From: Anaerolineaceae bacterium | GTDB taxonomy: Bacteria; Chloroflexota; Anaerolineae; Anaerolineales; Anaerolineaceae | NCBI GenBank assembly: GCA_003158355.1 | Contig: PMIV01000260.1 | Coordinates: 29,135-34,513, forward strand | Reading direction: 5' to 3' | DNA length: 5,379 nucleotides | In this document: piece after piece, positions 1-5,379 of the stretch | Position numbering within the stretch: the first letter of the stretch is position 1 | How the letters are laid out: each line of letters starts with the position of its first letter | Program-made: the position numbers and the translations under genes | The notes under the pieces: model-generated | Databases searched by the model: none | Seen by the model: the letters and a program-made list of their open reading frames with translations, nothing else | What the model was told of the DNA's origin: nothing

Positions 1-1271
1 CCTTCCTCCGCTTCAGCTTGAGTGATATTCAAGGCGGGGCAGATGCGGATGGTACTTCTTCCACAACCCAGTGTGAGCAGACCACGTTCAAAGGCTAATT
101 CTTCAATTCGATCACGCAGCTTTGAATCCGGCTCTTTCGTCAGAGCATCTTTAACGAATTCAACCCCGATCATCAGCCCAATACCGCGTACACACCCAAT
201 AGAAGGATGATCAGCCTGAATTTCTTGCAAACGATTCAAAATATATGCGCCAACGTTTGCTGCATTTTGCAAAAAACCATTTTCGATCAAGTCAAGCGTG
301 ACCAATGCGGCGGCGCATGCCAGAGGATTACCGCCATAGGTATTACCGTGCGAACCTTTGGGCCAGATTGCAATACTTTTTTTGGCGACCATGGCACCCA
401 TTGGTACGCCGGAGGCGATTCCTTTGGCTACAGTAATGATATCGGGTTCAACTCCAAAATTCTCAATCGACCACCATTTTCCAGTTCGGCCTACGCCTGC
501 TTGAACTTCATCAGCAATGAGCAAAATCCCATTGCGATCACATAGTTCTCGTAAACGCGGGAAGAAAGAAGCCGGTGGAACAATGTAACCGCCTTCCCCT
601 TGAATAGGTTCAATTAAAATGGCAGCTACTTCATCTGCGGGAACAGATTTTTGGAAAATTTCTTCTTCCAGATAACGGATCACTGCGGTTCCCGAATCTT
701 CATTGAATCGATTCAGGATCACAGGCCGGTAAGGGTCAGGGTAAGGGATATGTGTGACACCCGCCATCGAAGGGAAAAAACCACGACGATAATGGGGCTT
801 ACTGGCAGTTAAAGATAAAGCGCCCATTGTTCGGCCATGAAATCCACCTGTAAAACCAATAAGCTGCGGACGGCCAGTATAATAGCGAGCCAATTTAATA
901 GCTGACTCAACGCTCTCAGTACCGGAATTTGTCATGAAAGAAACTGCGTCTTCGTGAAAAGGAGAGATTCGATCAAGATACTCTGCAACTTCGATCCATT
1001 TGGAGTGATAAAAATCTGATGAAATGTGGATGAATTGTTCGGCCTGTTCCTGGATTGCTTTTACAACTCTGGGATGGCTGTGCCCTGTTGATGTGACGGC
1101 AATACCTGCGGCAAAATCAAGAAACCGGTTTCCGTCTACATCCCATACTTCTACACCGCGTCCATGATCCATCACAAATGGATATCCCCTCGGATAAGAG
1201 GGAGAAATCACCGCGTTGTCGCGTTCAATATAACTTTTTGCAATAGGTCCTGGTAAGTTTAGCACCTTCAT
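1..1271 (-). CDS. Class III PLP-dependent aminotransferase (acetylornithine/4-aminobutyrate aminotransferase family), C-terminus off the window
   Basis: This is a fold-type I PLP enzyme that would transfer an amino group between an omega-amino or alpha-amino acid and a 2-oxo acid in the cytoplasm. The frame is open for 423 codons from the ATG at 1269-1271 to the window edge. About 15-25 residues are probably missing, since relatives are about 440-450 aa. Visible motifs are the phosphate-binding SGTES (residues 116-120), GGFHGRT (about 142-148), the cofactor-contacting DEVQ (D254-Q257), the Schiff-base lysine K283 in VAKG, and the NTYGGNPLA segment. The N-terminus (LPGPIAKSYIERD) resembles the archaeal/Chloroflexi 'acetylornithine aminotransferase family' branch, some archaeal members of which are amino-acid racemases, so the exact substrate is unsettled. 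Nothing next to it points to arginine biosynthesis or GABA use. The start is fixed by AAGGAGG six bases upstream (1278-1284). Family assignment is secure; specific activity is not. Confidence 0.93.
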   Translation of the reverse strand, partial: MKVLNLPGPIAKSYIERDNAVISPSYPRGYPFVMDHGRGVEVWDVDGNRFLDFAAGIAVTSTGHSHPRVVKAIQEQAEQFIHISSDFYHSKWIEVAEYLDRISPFHEDAVSFMTNSGTESVESAIKLARYYTGRPQLIGFTGGFHGRTMGALSLTASKPHYRRGFFPSMAGVTHIPYPDPYRPVILNRFNEDSGTAVIRYLEEEIFQKSVPADEVAAILIEPIQGEGGYIVPPASFFPRLRELCDRNGILLIADEVQAGVGRTGKWWSIENFGVEPDIITVAKGIASGVPMGAMVAKKSIAIWPKGSHGNTYGGNPLACAAALVTLDLIENGFLQNAANVGAYILNRLQEIQADHPSIGCVRGIGLMIGVEFVKDALTKEPDSKLRDRIEELAFERGLLTLGCGRSTIRICPALNITQAEAEE

Positions 1272-1357
1272 TGCACACCTCCTTAAAATGATTTGGGAGC
1301 CATTGACTTACAACAGCATACGTAATTTCTTACATTTAAATAATTAACCCAAACAAA

Positions 1358-1385
1358 ATTATACCATGTTGAAAAATAATGAAAA
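1358..1385 (-). promoter_or_regulatory. Promoter of the aminotransferase gene (extended -10)
   Basis: On the minus strand a consensus TATAAT lies at 1358-1363, preceded by TGG, giving the extended form TGnTATAAT. The -35 is weak: TTTTCA, 16 bases upstream, matches 4 of 6 consensus positions. The predicted start near 1351 gives a leader of about 80 nt containing the AAGGAGG ribosome-binding site. The -35 region overlaps the T-tract of the upstream kinase terminator, so the two signals are packed together. The position suits independent transcription of the aminotransferase. Confidence 0.7.
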
Positions 1386-1412
1386 AATGCCCCAATTTAA
1401 TCTTGAGGCATT
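1382..1412 (-). terminator. Rho-independent terminator of the ROK kinase gene
   Basis: Read on the minus strand, AATGCCTCAA (1403-1412) pairs with TTGGGGCATT (1386-1395) over 10 bp with one T-G wobble and a 7-nt loop, followed directly by a run of six T (1382-1387). It begins 19 bases after the kinase stop codon. Stem, loop and T-tract all fit an intrinsic terminator, which separates the kinase transcript from the aminotransferase gene downstream. Confidence 0.88.
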
Positions 1413-1431
1413 GAGTTGATTAAAAATGAGC

Positions 1432-2361
1432 TTAATAATTTAGAGAAAGTGCCAAAGCTCCCAACAAACCAGCATTATCACCCAAAGCTGCTTGGACAAT
1501 CGTCAGGTTTTTGGTGTATTCAGGAGAGACGATATGTTTTTCAAGCGAAGCTCGCATCGGATTGATGATCAGGTCACCGCTCAAGGAAACACCCCCACCT
1601 AAAATGAGAATCGATGGGTTCAGGATATGCAAGAAATCCGCAACGGTTCGACCTAAAAAGAATCCAGCAGATTCAAATGCTTCATTGGATAATTTATCGC
1701 CATTTCTGGCAGCAGCAGCAATCTCTTTGGCTGAGGGGTTCGAGCCTGCCTCAAATACAGTAGGGGTGCCGGTTTCGAGCTTTTCTTTAACATAACGAGC
1801 AATGGCTGTGCCAGAGGAGACGGCTTCGAGGTGACCACGCTTGCCGCAGTTACACATAGGGCCATCCGGTACTGAAATCACATGACCAATTTCACCCGCA
1901 AGACCATTGGCACCATTGATCAGTTGATCATCTAAAATAATACCGCCGCCAATACCTGTGCTGATGGTCATATAAAGCAAGTTGCTATGACCACGGCCTG
2001 CTCCAAATTTCCATTCACCCAATGCAGCCAGGTTAGCGTCATTGCCGAGTAAAACCGGCACATCAAATTTTTTATTGAGGATTTCTGAAATCGGTAGATT
2101 GATCCACCCGGGTATATTTGGAGCAGAGACAACGATCCCTTTTTTCGGTTCCAAGTATCCGGGCGCAGCGATGGCGATGGAATTCACCTGACCATCTGCT
2201 GGCCACATCTCTTCAAGCAAGCCAACCAGACGTTCAATCGGTGTTTTACCTTCACCCTGGGTCATAATTTTCTTTTGTTCCAGGGGGTCGATACTGTTTT
2301 CTGAGAAAACTGCTACTCGAATTTGAGTGCCACCAACATCGACTGCAATGTGTCTTTTCAT
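1432..2361 (-). CDS. ROK-family sugar kinase, probably glucokinase
   Basis: This cytoplasmic ATP-dependent hexose kinase most likely phosphorylates glucose to glucose-6-phosphate. With the start chosen here it is 309 aa, the usual ROK length. The ATP-binding DVGGT is at residues 8-12, the catalytic-base aspartate D108 sits in GNDAN, STGIGGG lies at about 134-140, GEIGH (E157, H160) binds sugar and zinc, and the zinc motif CNCGKRGH has C170, C172 and H177. A C-terminal LGGGVS is also present. There is no N-terminal helix-turn-helix, so it is a kinase rather than a ROK repressor. The third usual zinc cysteine is a histidine. The frame stays open to an ATG at 2419-2421, adding 20 residues, but the inner ATG is preferred because the protein then begins MKRHIAVDVGGT as in the family and because a consensus -10 ends eight bases upstream. 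Fructose, mannose or N-acetylmannosamine could also be the substrate. The glycolytic neighbours favour glucose. Confidence 0.9.
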   Translation of the reverse strand: MKRHIAVDVGGTQIRVAVFSENSIDPLEQKKIMTQGEGKTPIERLVGLLEEMWPADGQVNSIAIAAPGYLEPKKGIVVSAPNIPGWINLPISEILNKKFDVPVLLGNDANLAALGEWKFGAGRGHSNLLYMTISTGIGGGIILDDQLINGANGLAGEIGHVISVPDGPMCNCGKRGHLEAVSSGTAIARYVKEKLETGTPTVFEAGSNPSAKEIAAAARNGDKLSNEAFESAGFFLGRTVADFLHILNPSILILGGGVSLSGDLIINPMRASLEKHIVSPEYTKNLTIVQAALGDNAGLLGALALSLNY

Positions 2362-2368
2362 TGCCGCA

Positions 2369-2393
2369 ATTATAGCATGACTTGAAAAATAAT
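2369..2393 (-). promoter_or_regulatory. Promoter of the ROK kinase, leaderless
   Basis: A perfect TATAAT at 2369-2374 on the minus strand is preceded by TGC (extended -10). No good -35 hexamer is visible at 16-18 bp; the upstream stretch is AT-rich (ATTATTTTTCAA, 2382-2393). The usual 7-bp step predicts a transcript start at A2362 or A2361, which is the first base of the kinase ATG. No Shine-Dalgarno sequence precedes that ATG. This supports a leaderless mRNA and the 309-residue start. Confidence 0.68.
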
Positions 2394-2421
2394 TGACGCT
2401 TCTCTTAAAGCCTGCTATCAT
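2393..2421 (+). promoter_or_regulatory. Promoter of yvcK, leaderless or nearly so
   Basis: TTGACG (2393-2398) is followed after exactly 17 bp by TATCAT (2416-2421), with TGC directly before the -10 (extended form). An A-rich run (2385-2392) just upstream could act as an UP-like element. Transcription is predicted to begin at A2428-A2431, and the yvcK ATG is at 2431, so the transcript has almost no leader. No ribosome-binding site is present between the -10 and the ATG. Confidence 0.75.
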
Positions 2422-2430
2422 TCTTCTAAT

Positions 2431-3783
2431 ATGCGTCGCTCACGTAGTCGTTGGCTTCAACGTGGTTTTCAATTCATCAATAAATCCCTTCGTTGGTTGA
2501 TTCCGGGAATTGGGGTCAAACGCTGGGTCGCTGTAATGTTACTTGGAACGGTATTCCTCGCAGTAGGGATTGCCGTTTTAATACTGGATGTCTATCGCAC
2601 GGCTCCAACCACCTGGTGGTTACCAATTATTTCACTGCTTTCGTTGCGGTTCATAGATCGGACTTTACGAGGGTTGATCTTTGGCGGTATTGGAATAGGC
2701 CTGGTGATATTTGGTATCGTGAAATTAAATAAAAATTTACTCAGACCATTCATTGTGCCTGGTCAAAATGTGATCGATACGGTTTCGGATTACCGCCGCC
2801 GGGAACGCGGTCCGCGCATTGTGGTAATTGGTGGTGGCACTGGGTTATCTGCATTACTGCGGGGGATAAAAGAATATTCACGGAATATCACTGCTGTTGT
2901 GACTGTTGCAGATGACGGGGGTTCATCCGGCGAGATCAGAAAGAATATTGGTATTTTACCTCCGGGAGATATCCGCAACTGCCTGACTGCTCTTTCTAAT
3001 GATGAGGAGATGTTAACTCAACTCTTCCAATATCGCTTTGGCGAAAATGCCGGATTGAATGGTCATTCCATGGGCAACTTGCTCATTTCGGCGCTGACCG
3101 AATTGACCGGCAGTTTTGAAGAGGCGATCGCGGAAACCGGCCGGGTTCTGGCTGTGCAAGGACAGGTTTTACCCTCTACTTTGCATAATGTCAGCCTGGT
3201 TGCAGATGTGCGCCTGCCTGATAAAAATGTGGAAGTACGAATCAAAGGCGAAAGCCAGATCCCAAAAATTGGCGGAAAAATTCGCCGATTATGGATCGAA
3301 CCGGGTAATCCGGCTGCATTTCCTCCGACGATCCAGGCAATTTTGAGCGCTGATCTGATCATCATCGGACCTGGAAGTCTTTATACGAGTCTGGTGGCGA
3401 ATTTGTTGGTGCCAGATCTGGTGGAAGCTTTGCGAGCGAGCCGGGCTTATAAATTCTATGTCTGTAACGTGGCTACTCAACCCGGAGAGACAGATGATTT
3501 CACCTGCGAAGACCATGTAGAAGTGTTAGATCGACAAATTGGCGCGCATATATTTGACCTGGTAATTTGTAACCAAAAGATACAAGCATTACCGCCAAAT
3601 GGAGTACAATGGGTATTAATGAATCCATTGCAAGAAATTGGGTATCCGATCTATCAGGCAGATTTGGTAGATGAAAAAAATCCAATTCGACATGATTCAA
3701 TAAAATTAGCGAAGACCATAATGGATCTGTATTTCGAAAGAACAGGACCATTGAGCAACAAAGAAGACAGTTCTTCATTATAA
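2431..3783 (+). CDS. yvcK: YvcK/CofD-like UDP-GlcNAc-binding regulator with N-terminal membrane anchor
   Basis: The protein (450 aa) is a YvcK-type 'gluconeogenesis factor'. In Bacillus and mycobacteria such proteins bind UDP-N-acetylglucosamine and are needed for growth on gluconeogenic carbon sources and for correct cell-wall synthesis. It is related to the CofD transferase fold but is not thought to make coenzyme F420. A basic N-terminus (RRSRSR) precedes two likely membrane helices (about 32-54 and 79-98) with a tryptophan-rich hydrophobic stretch between them (61-73). The soluble domain starts near residue 128 and should face the cytoplasm. Its nucleotide-binding motifs are IGGGTG (133-138), ADDGGSSG (160-167), PPGDIRNCL (177-185), NGHSMGNLL (210-218), GPGSLYTS (312-319) and CNVATQPGETDDF (344-356). 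Classical YvcK is about 320 aa without the anchor. The usual rapZ and whiA partners are absent here; it sits before gap and pgk instead. The start is supported by the leaderless promoter. No terminator follows, so read-through into gap is possible. Confidence 0.93.
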   Translation: MRRSRSRWLQRGFQFINKSLRWLIPGIGVKRWVAVMLLGTVFLAVGIAVLILDVYRTAPTTWWLPIISLLSLRFIDRTLRGLIFGGIGIGLVIFGIVKLNKNLLRPFIVPGQNVIDTVSDYRRRERGPRIVVIGGGTGLSALLRGIKEYSRNITAVVTVADDGGSSGEIRKNIGILPPGDIRNCLTALSNDEEMLTQLFQYRFGENAGLNGHSMGNLLISALTELTGSFEEAIAETGRVLAVQGQVLPSTLHNVSLVADVRLPDKNVEVRIKGESQIPKIGGKIRRLWIEPGNPAAFPPTIQAILSADLIIIGPGSLYTSLVANLLVPDLVEALRASRAYKFYVCNVATQPGETDDFTCEDHVEVLDRQIGAHIFDLVICNQKIQALPPNGVQWVLMNPLQEIGYPIYQADLVDEKNPIRHDSIKLAKTIMDLYFERTGPLSNKEDSSSL

Positions 3784-3785
3784 GA

Positions 3786-3814
3786 TTTCAAACCATGTCT
3801 AGACATGGTAAAAT
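3786..3814 (+). promoter_or_regulatory. Promoter of gap (extended -10)
   Basis: TAAAAT at 3809-3814 is directly preceded by TGG, forming an extended -10. At 17 bp spacing the -35 is the poor TTTCAA (3786-3791). A start near 3821 would give a leader of about 22 nt carrying AAGGAGG (3829-3835), seven bases before the gap ATG. The weak -35 together with an operator-like palindrome in the spacer suggests a regulated promoter. Read-through from yvcK may also contribute. Confidence 0.58.
3792..3809. promoter_or_regulatory. Perfect 18-bp palindrome, candidate operator for gap
   Basis: ACCATGTCTAGACATGGT is identical to its own reverse complement. It fills the spacer of the predicted gap promoter, starting right after the -35 and overlapping the first base of the -10. 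A dimeric repressor bound here would block RNA polymerase. No T-tract follows, so it is not an intrinsic terminator. The binding protein is unknown and none is encoded in the window. Confidence 0.62.
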
Positions 3815-3842
3815 TCGGTAAGAAAATTAAGGAGGTTTAAAT

Positions 3843-4895
3843 ATGACAGTAAAAGTTGGTATTAATGGGTTTGGGCGTATTGGCCGTCAGGTATTAAAAG
3901 CCATGATCGAACGCCACAGTGATGAACTTGAAGTTGTGGCAATTAATGATTTGTTTGATACCAAAACAAATGCTCATCTATTTAAATATGATTCAAACTA
4001 TGGAATTTTCCCCGGTACAGTTGAAGCGACCGAGAATAGTTTGATCATCAATGGCAAGAGCATCAAAGTTTTCGCTGAAAAAGATCCCGGTGCGTTACCC
4101 TGGAAAGATTTGGGCGTCGAGATCGTCATTGAATCTACCGGTTTGTTCACAGATGCCACTGGCGATCCTGCCAAGGGTAAACCTGGCGCGCGTATTCACA
4201 TTGATAAAGGCGGCGCTAAAAAAGTCATCATCTCTGCTCCTGCAAAGAATGAAGACATCACCATTGTTTTGGGCGTCAACGAGAACAAATATGATCCTGC
4301 CAAACACAATGTGATCTCCAATGCCTCTTGCACCACCAACTGCCTTGCTCCTGCAGCCAAAATTGTCAATGATAAATACGGCATTATTCACGGCGTCATG
4401 ACCACTATCCACTCTTACACCAATGACCAGGTTATTCTTGACCAGGGTCATAAGAAAGAATTACGCCGCTCTCGCTCAGCCGGACAGAATATCATCCCGA
4501 CCACCACAGGCGCAGCCAAAGCAGTAGCATTGGTCATCCCTGAATTGAAGGGTAAATTTGACGGTTTGTCTCTGCGGGTCCCAACCCCCACCGTCTCTAT
4601 GGTTGATTTCGTTGCCAACATCGAAAAACCCACCACCAAAGAAGAATTAAACGCAGCTTTTGTTGACGCTTCCAAGGGAGCTTTAAAGGGAATTTTGGGT
4701 GTTACTCACGGTGAGTACAACGATCCATTGGTTTCCATGGACTTCAAAGGCGATCCCCGCTCTTCAATCGTTGATCTTCCCAATACCATGGTTATGGACG
4801 GCAATTTGATCAAAGTTCTCACCTGGTACGACAATGAATGGGGTTATTCTTGCCGCACCACCGATTTAGCTGCATTGATTGCCAAGAAACTTTAA
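3843..4895 (+). CDS. gap: Glyceraldehyde-3-phosphate dehydrogenase, type I
   Basis: This enzyme oxidises glyceraldehyde-3-phosphate to 1,3-bisphosphoglycerate using NAD(P) and phosphate in the cytoplasm, and works in reverse in gluconeogenesis. The 350-aa product has the Rossmann NGFGRIGR (8-15), AINDL with D36 at the end of the second strand (favouring NAD), ESTG (97-100), the catalytic cysteine C163 in SNASCTTNC, the partner histidine H190 in [10 protein letters not shown], the phosphate-site [11 protein letters not shown] (217-227), and the C-terminal [11 protein letters not shown] (328-338). Bacterial relatives are usually 330-340 aa. The extra length lies mainly around residues 105-123 ([11 protein letters not shown] region), between FTD and the GAKKV strand. 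The start is set by AAGGAGG at 3829-3835, seven bases upstream. It is followed by pgk, the next enzyme of the pathway, in the same direction, as expected for a glycolytic operon. Confidence 0.98.
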   Translation: MTVKVGINGFGRIGRQVLKAMIERHSDELEVVAINDLFDTKTNAHLFKYDSNYGIFPGTVEATENSLIINGKSIKVFAEKDPGALPWKDLGVEIVIESTGLFTDATGDPAKGKPGARIHIDKGGAKKVIISAPAKNEDITIVLGVNENKYDPAKHNVISNASCTTNCLAPAAKIVNDKYGIIHGVMTTIHSYTNDQVILDQGHKKELRRSRSAGQNIIPTTTGAAKAVALVIPELKGKFDGLSLRVPTPTVSMVDFVANIEKPTTKEELNAAFVDASKGALKGILGVTHGEYNDPLVSMDFKGDPRSSIVDLPNTMVMDGNLIKVLTWYDNEWGYSCRTTDLAALIAKKL

Positions 4896-4919
4896 TCCTG
4901 GTTCTTTGACCTAAAACAT

Positions 4920-4970
4920 TACATGATGCGTGATCGCCAATCCATGATTGAGTCGGTTGCGCATCATGTA
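4920..4970 (+). other. Long hairpin in the gap-pgk intergenic spacer
   Basis: TACATGATGCG (4920-4930) pairs perfectly over 11 bp with CGCATCATGTA (4960-4970). The stem continues inward for six pairs including three G-T wobbles (4931-4936 with 4954-4959). After a small asymmetric bulge it is capped by CAATC-CAT-GATTG (4938-4950). No T-run follows, so it is unlikely to terminate transcription. It may be an mRNA-stabilising or processing structure that sets the ratio of gap to pgk message, or its outer arms may be a protein-binding site. It starts 25 bases after the gap stop. Confidence 0.65.
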
Positions 4971-4989
4971 GCATATACAGGAGGATATC

Positions 4990-5379
4990 ATGTTCAATAA
5001 GAAAACTGTAGAAGATATTGATGTAAAGGGAAAAAAAGTCCTCGTACGAGTAGACTTCAACGTCCCATTAAAAGACAGTGGCGTCGGTGACGATACTCGT
5101 ATTCGCGCCGCATTACCCACCATTGAATATTTGTTGAAAAATGGCGCTGCGGTAATTTTGTGTTCTCACCTGGGCCGTCCTAAAGGGGGTCCTGACCCCA
5201 AATATTCTTTGAAACCAGTAGCGGATTATCTGGCTGGTCTTTTGAAGAAACCAGTTGCCTTTGCATCTGACTGCATTGGCCCTGAAGCAGAAAAAGCTGC
5301 GAAGGCCTTAAAACCCGGGGATGTACTTGTCCTGGAGAATACCCGCTTCCACCCAGAAGAAGAAAAGAATGACATGGGC
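4990..5379 (+). CDS. pgk: Phosphoglycerate kinase, N-terminal part
   Basis: This enzyme transfers the acyl phosphate of 1,3-bisphosphoglycerate to ADP, giving 3-phosphoglycerate and ATP, using the product of GAPDH. Only the first 130 codons are inside the window, out of a family length near 390-400, and the frame is open to the edge. The N-terminal domain shows the substrate-binding motifs RVDFNVP (20-26, with D22 and N24), [11 protein letters not shown] (34-44, R37), SHLGRPKG (59-66, H60 and R63) and [14 protein letters not shown] (115-128, R119). AGGAGG at 4979-4984, five bases before the ATG, supports the start. No convincing promoter lies in the 94-bp spacer, so it is probably co-transcribed with gap. 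Confidence 0.97.
   Translation, partial: MFNKKTVEDIDVKGKKVLVRVDFNVPLKDSGVGDDTRIRAALPTIEYLLKNGAAVILCSHLGRPKGGPDPKYSLKPVADYLAGLLKKPVAFASDCIGPEAEKAAKALKPGDVLVLENTRFHPEEEKNDMG

Noticed and set aside
22..545. Two plus-strand open frames (22-210 and 207-545) opposite the aminotransferase.
   Set aside because: Both are covered by the conserved aminotransferase frame, including its K283 and DEVQ motifs, and show no recognisable protein features.
2362..2421. Longer start for the ROK kinase at the ATG at 2419-2421 (20 extra residues).
   Set aside because: The extension contains the promoter of the gene itself (TATAAT 2369-2374) and overlaps the yvcK -10, has no strong ribosome-binding site, and does not resemble ROK N-termini.
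3792..3814. The gap palindrome as an intrinsic terminator of yvcK.
   Set aside because: The 8-bp hairpin is AT/GC mixed and is followed by AAAATTC rather than a T-run on the plus strand.
4095..4451. A 118-codon open frame antisense to gap.
   Set aside because: It lies wholly inside the well-supported gap gene, has no ribosome-binding site or family motif, and is a mirror of gap codon bias.
4906..4935. A separate pgk promoter starting from TTGACC at 4906-4911.
   Set aside because: No hexamer resembling TATAAT occurs 15-19 bp downstream; the region is instead taken up by the hairpin.
1..5379. A hidden novel system (defence island, mobile element, CRISPR, toxin-antitoxin pair, structured RNA gene or riboswitch).
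   Set aside because: All coding space is filled by five recognisable metabolic or regulatory genes, intergenic gaps are 160 bp or less, and no repeats, integrase, tRNA or aptamer-like structures were seen.

Overview
The window is a compact stretch of bacterial chromosome with moderate GC content. It carries housekeeping central-carbon genes plus one PLP enzyme, and no mobile element, CRISPR array, RNA gene or defence locus was seen. The taxonomic guess is an anaerobic Chloroflexota (Anaerolineae-like) bacterium. That rests on the archaeal/Chloroflexi-like N-terminus of the aminotransferase, a YvcK protein with N-terminal membrane helices, and a ROK kinase with a CxCGxxGH motif. It is an inference from protein style only, held at moderate to low confidence.

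Layout: positions 1-1271 (minus strand) hold a class III PLP-dependent aminotransferase whose C-terminus runs off the left edge. Its promoter (1358-1363 and upstream) abuts the intrinsic terminator (1382-1412) of the next minus-strand gene, a ROK-family sugar kinase (1432-2361, probably glucokinase). A 69-bp divergent region (2362-2430) separates the kinase from a plus-strand gene for a membrane-anchored YvcK/CofD-like protein (2431-3783). After 59 bp containing a promoter with a perfect 18-bp palindrome come glyceraldehyde-3-phosphate dehydrogenase (3843-4895) and, after a 94-bp spacer holding a long hairpin, phosphoglycerate kinase (4990 to the right edge, truncated).

Functionally, ROK kinase, GAPDH and PGK are upper and lower glycolysis steps. 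YvcK is a UDP-GlcNAc-binding factor needed in other bacteria for growth on gluconeogenic carbon sources and for cell-wall homeostasis, so the cluster joins glycolytic/gluconeogenic flux to a cell-envelope regulator. The kinase and yvcK are transcribed divergently from facing promoters whose predicted start sites lie at or next to the start codons (leaderless mRNAs), whereas the aminotransferase, gap and pgk all have strong AGGAGG ribosome-binding sites.

The most interesting signals are regulatory rather than a new protein system: the palindromic operator inside the gap promoter, the paired leaderless promoters, a shared promoter block upstream of the two minus-strand genes, and the gap-pgk intergenic hairpin.
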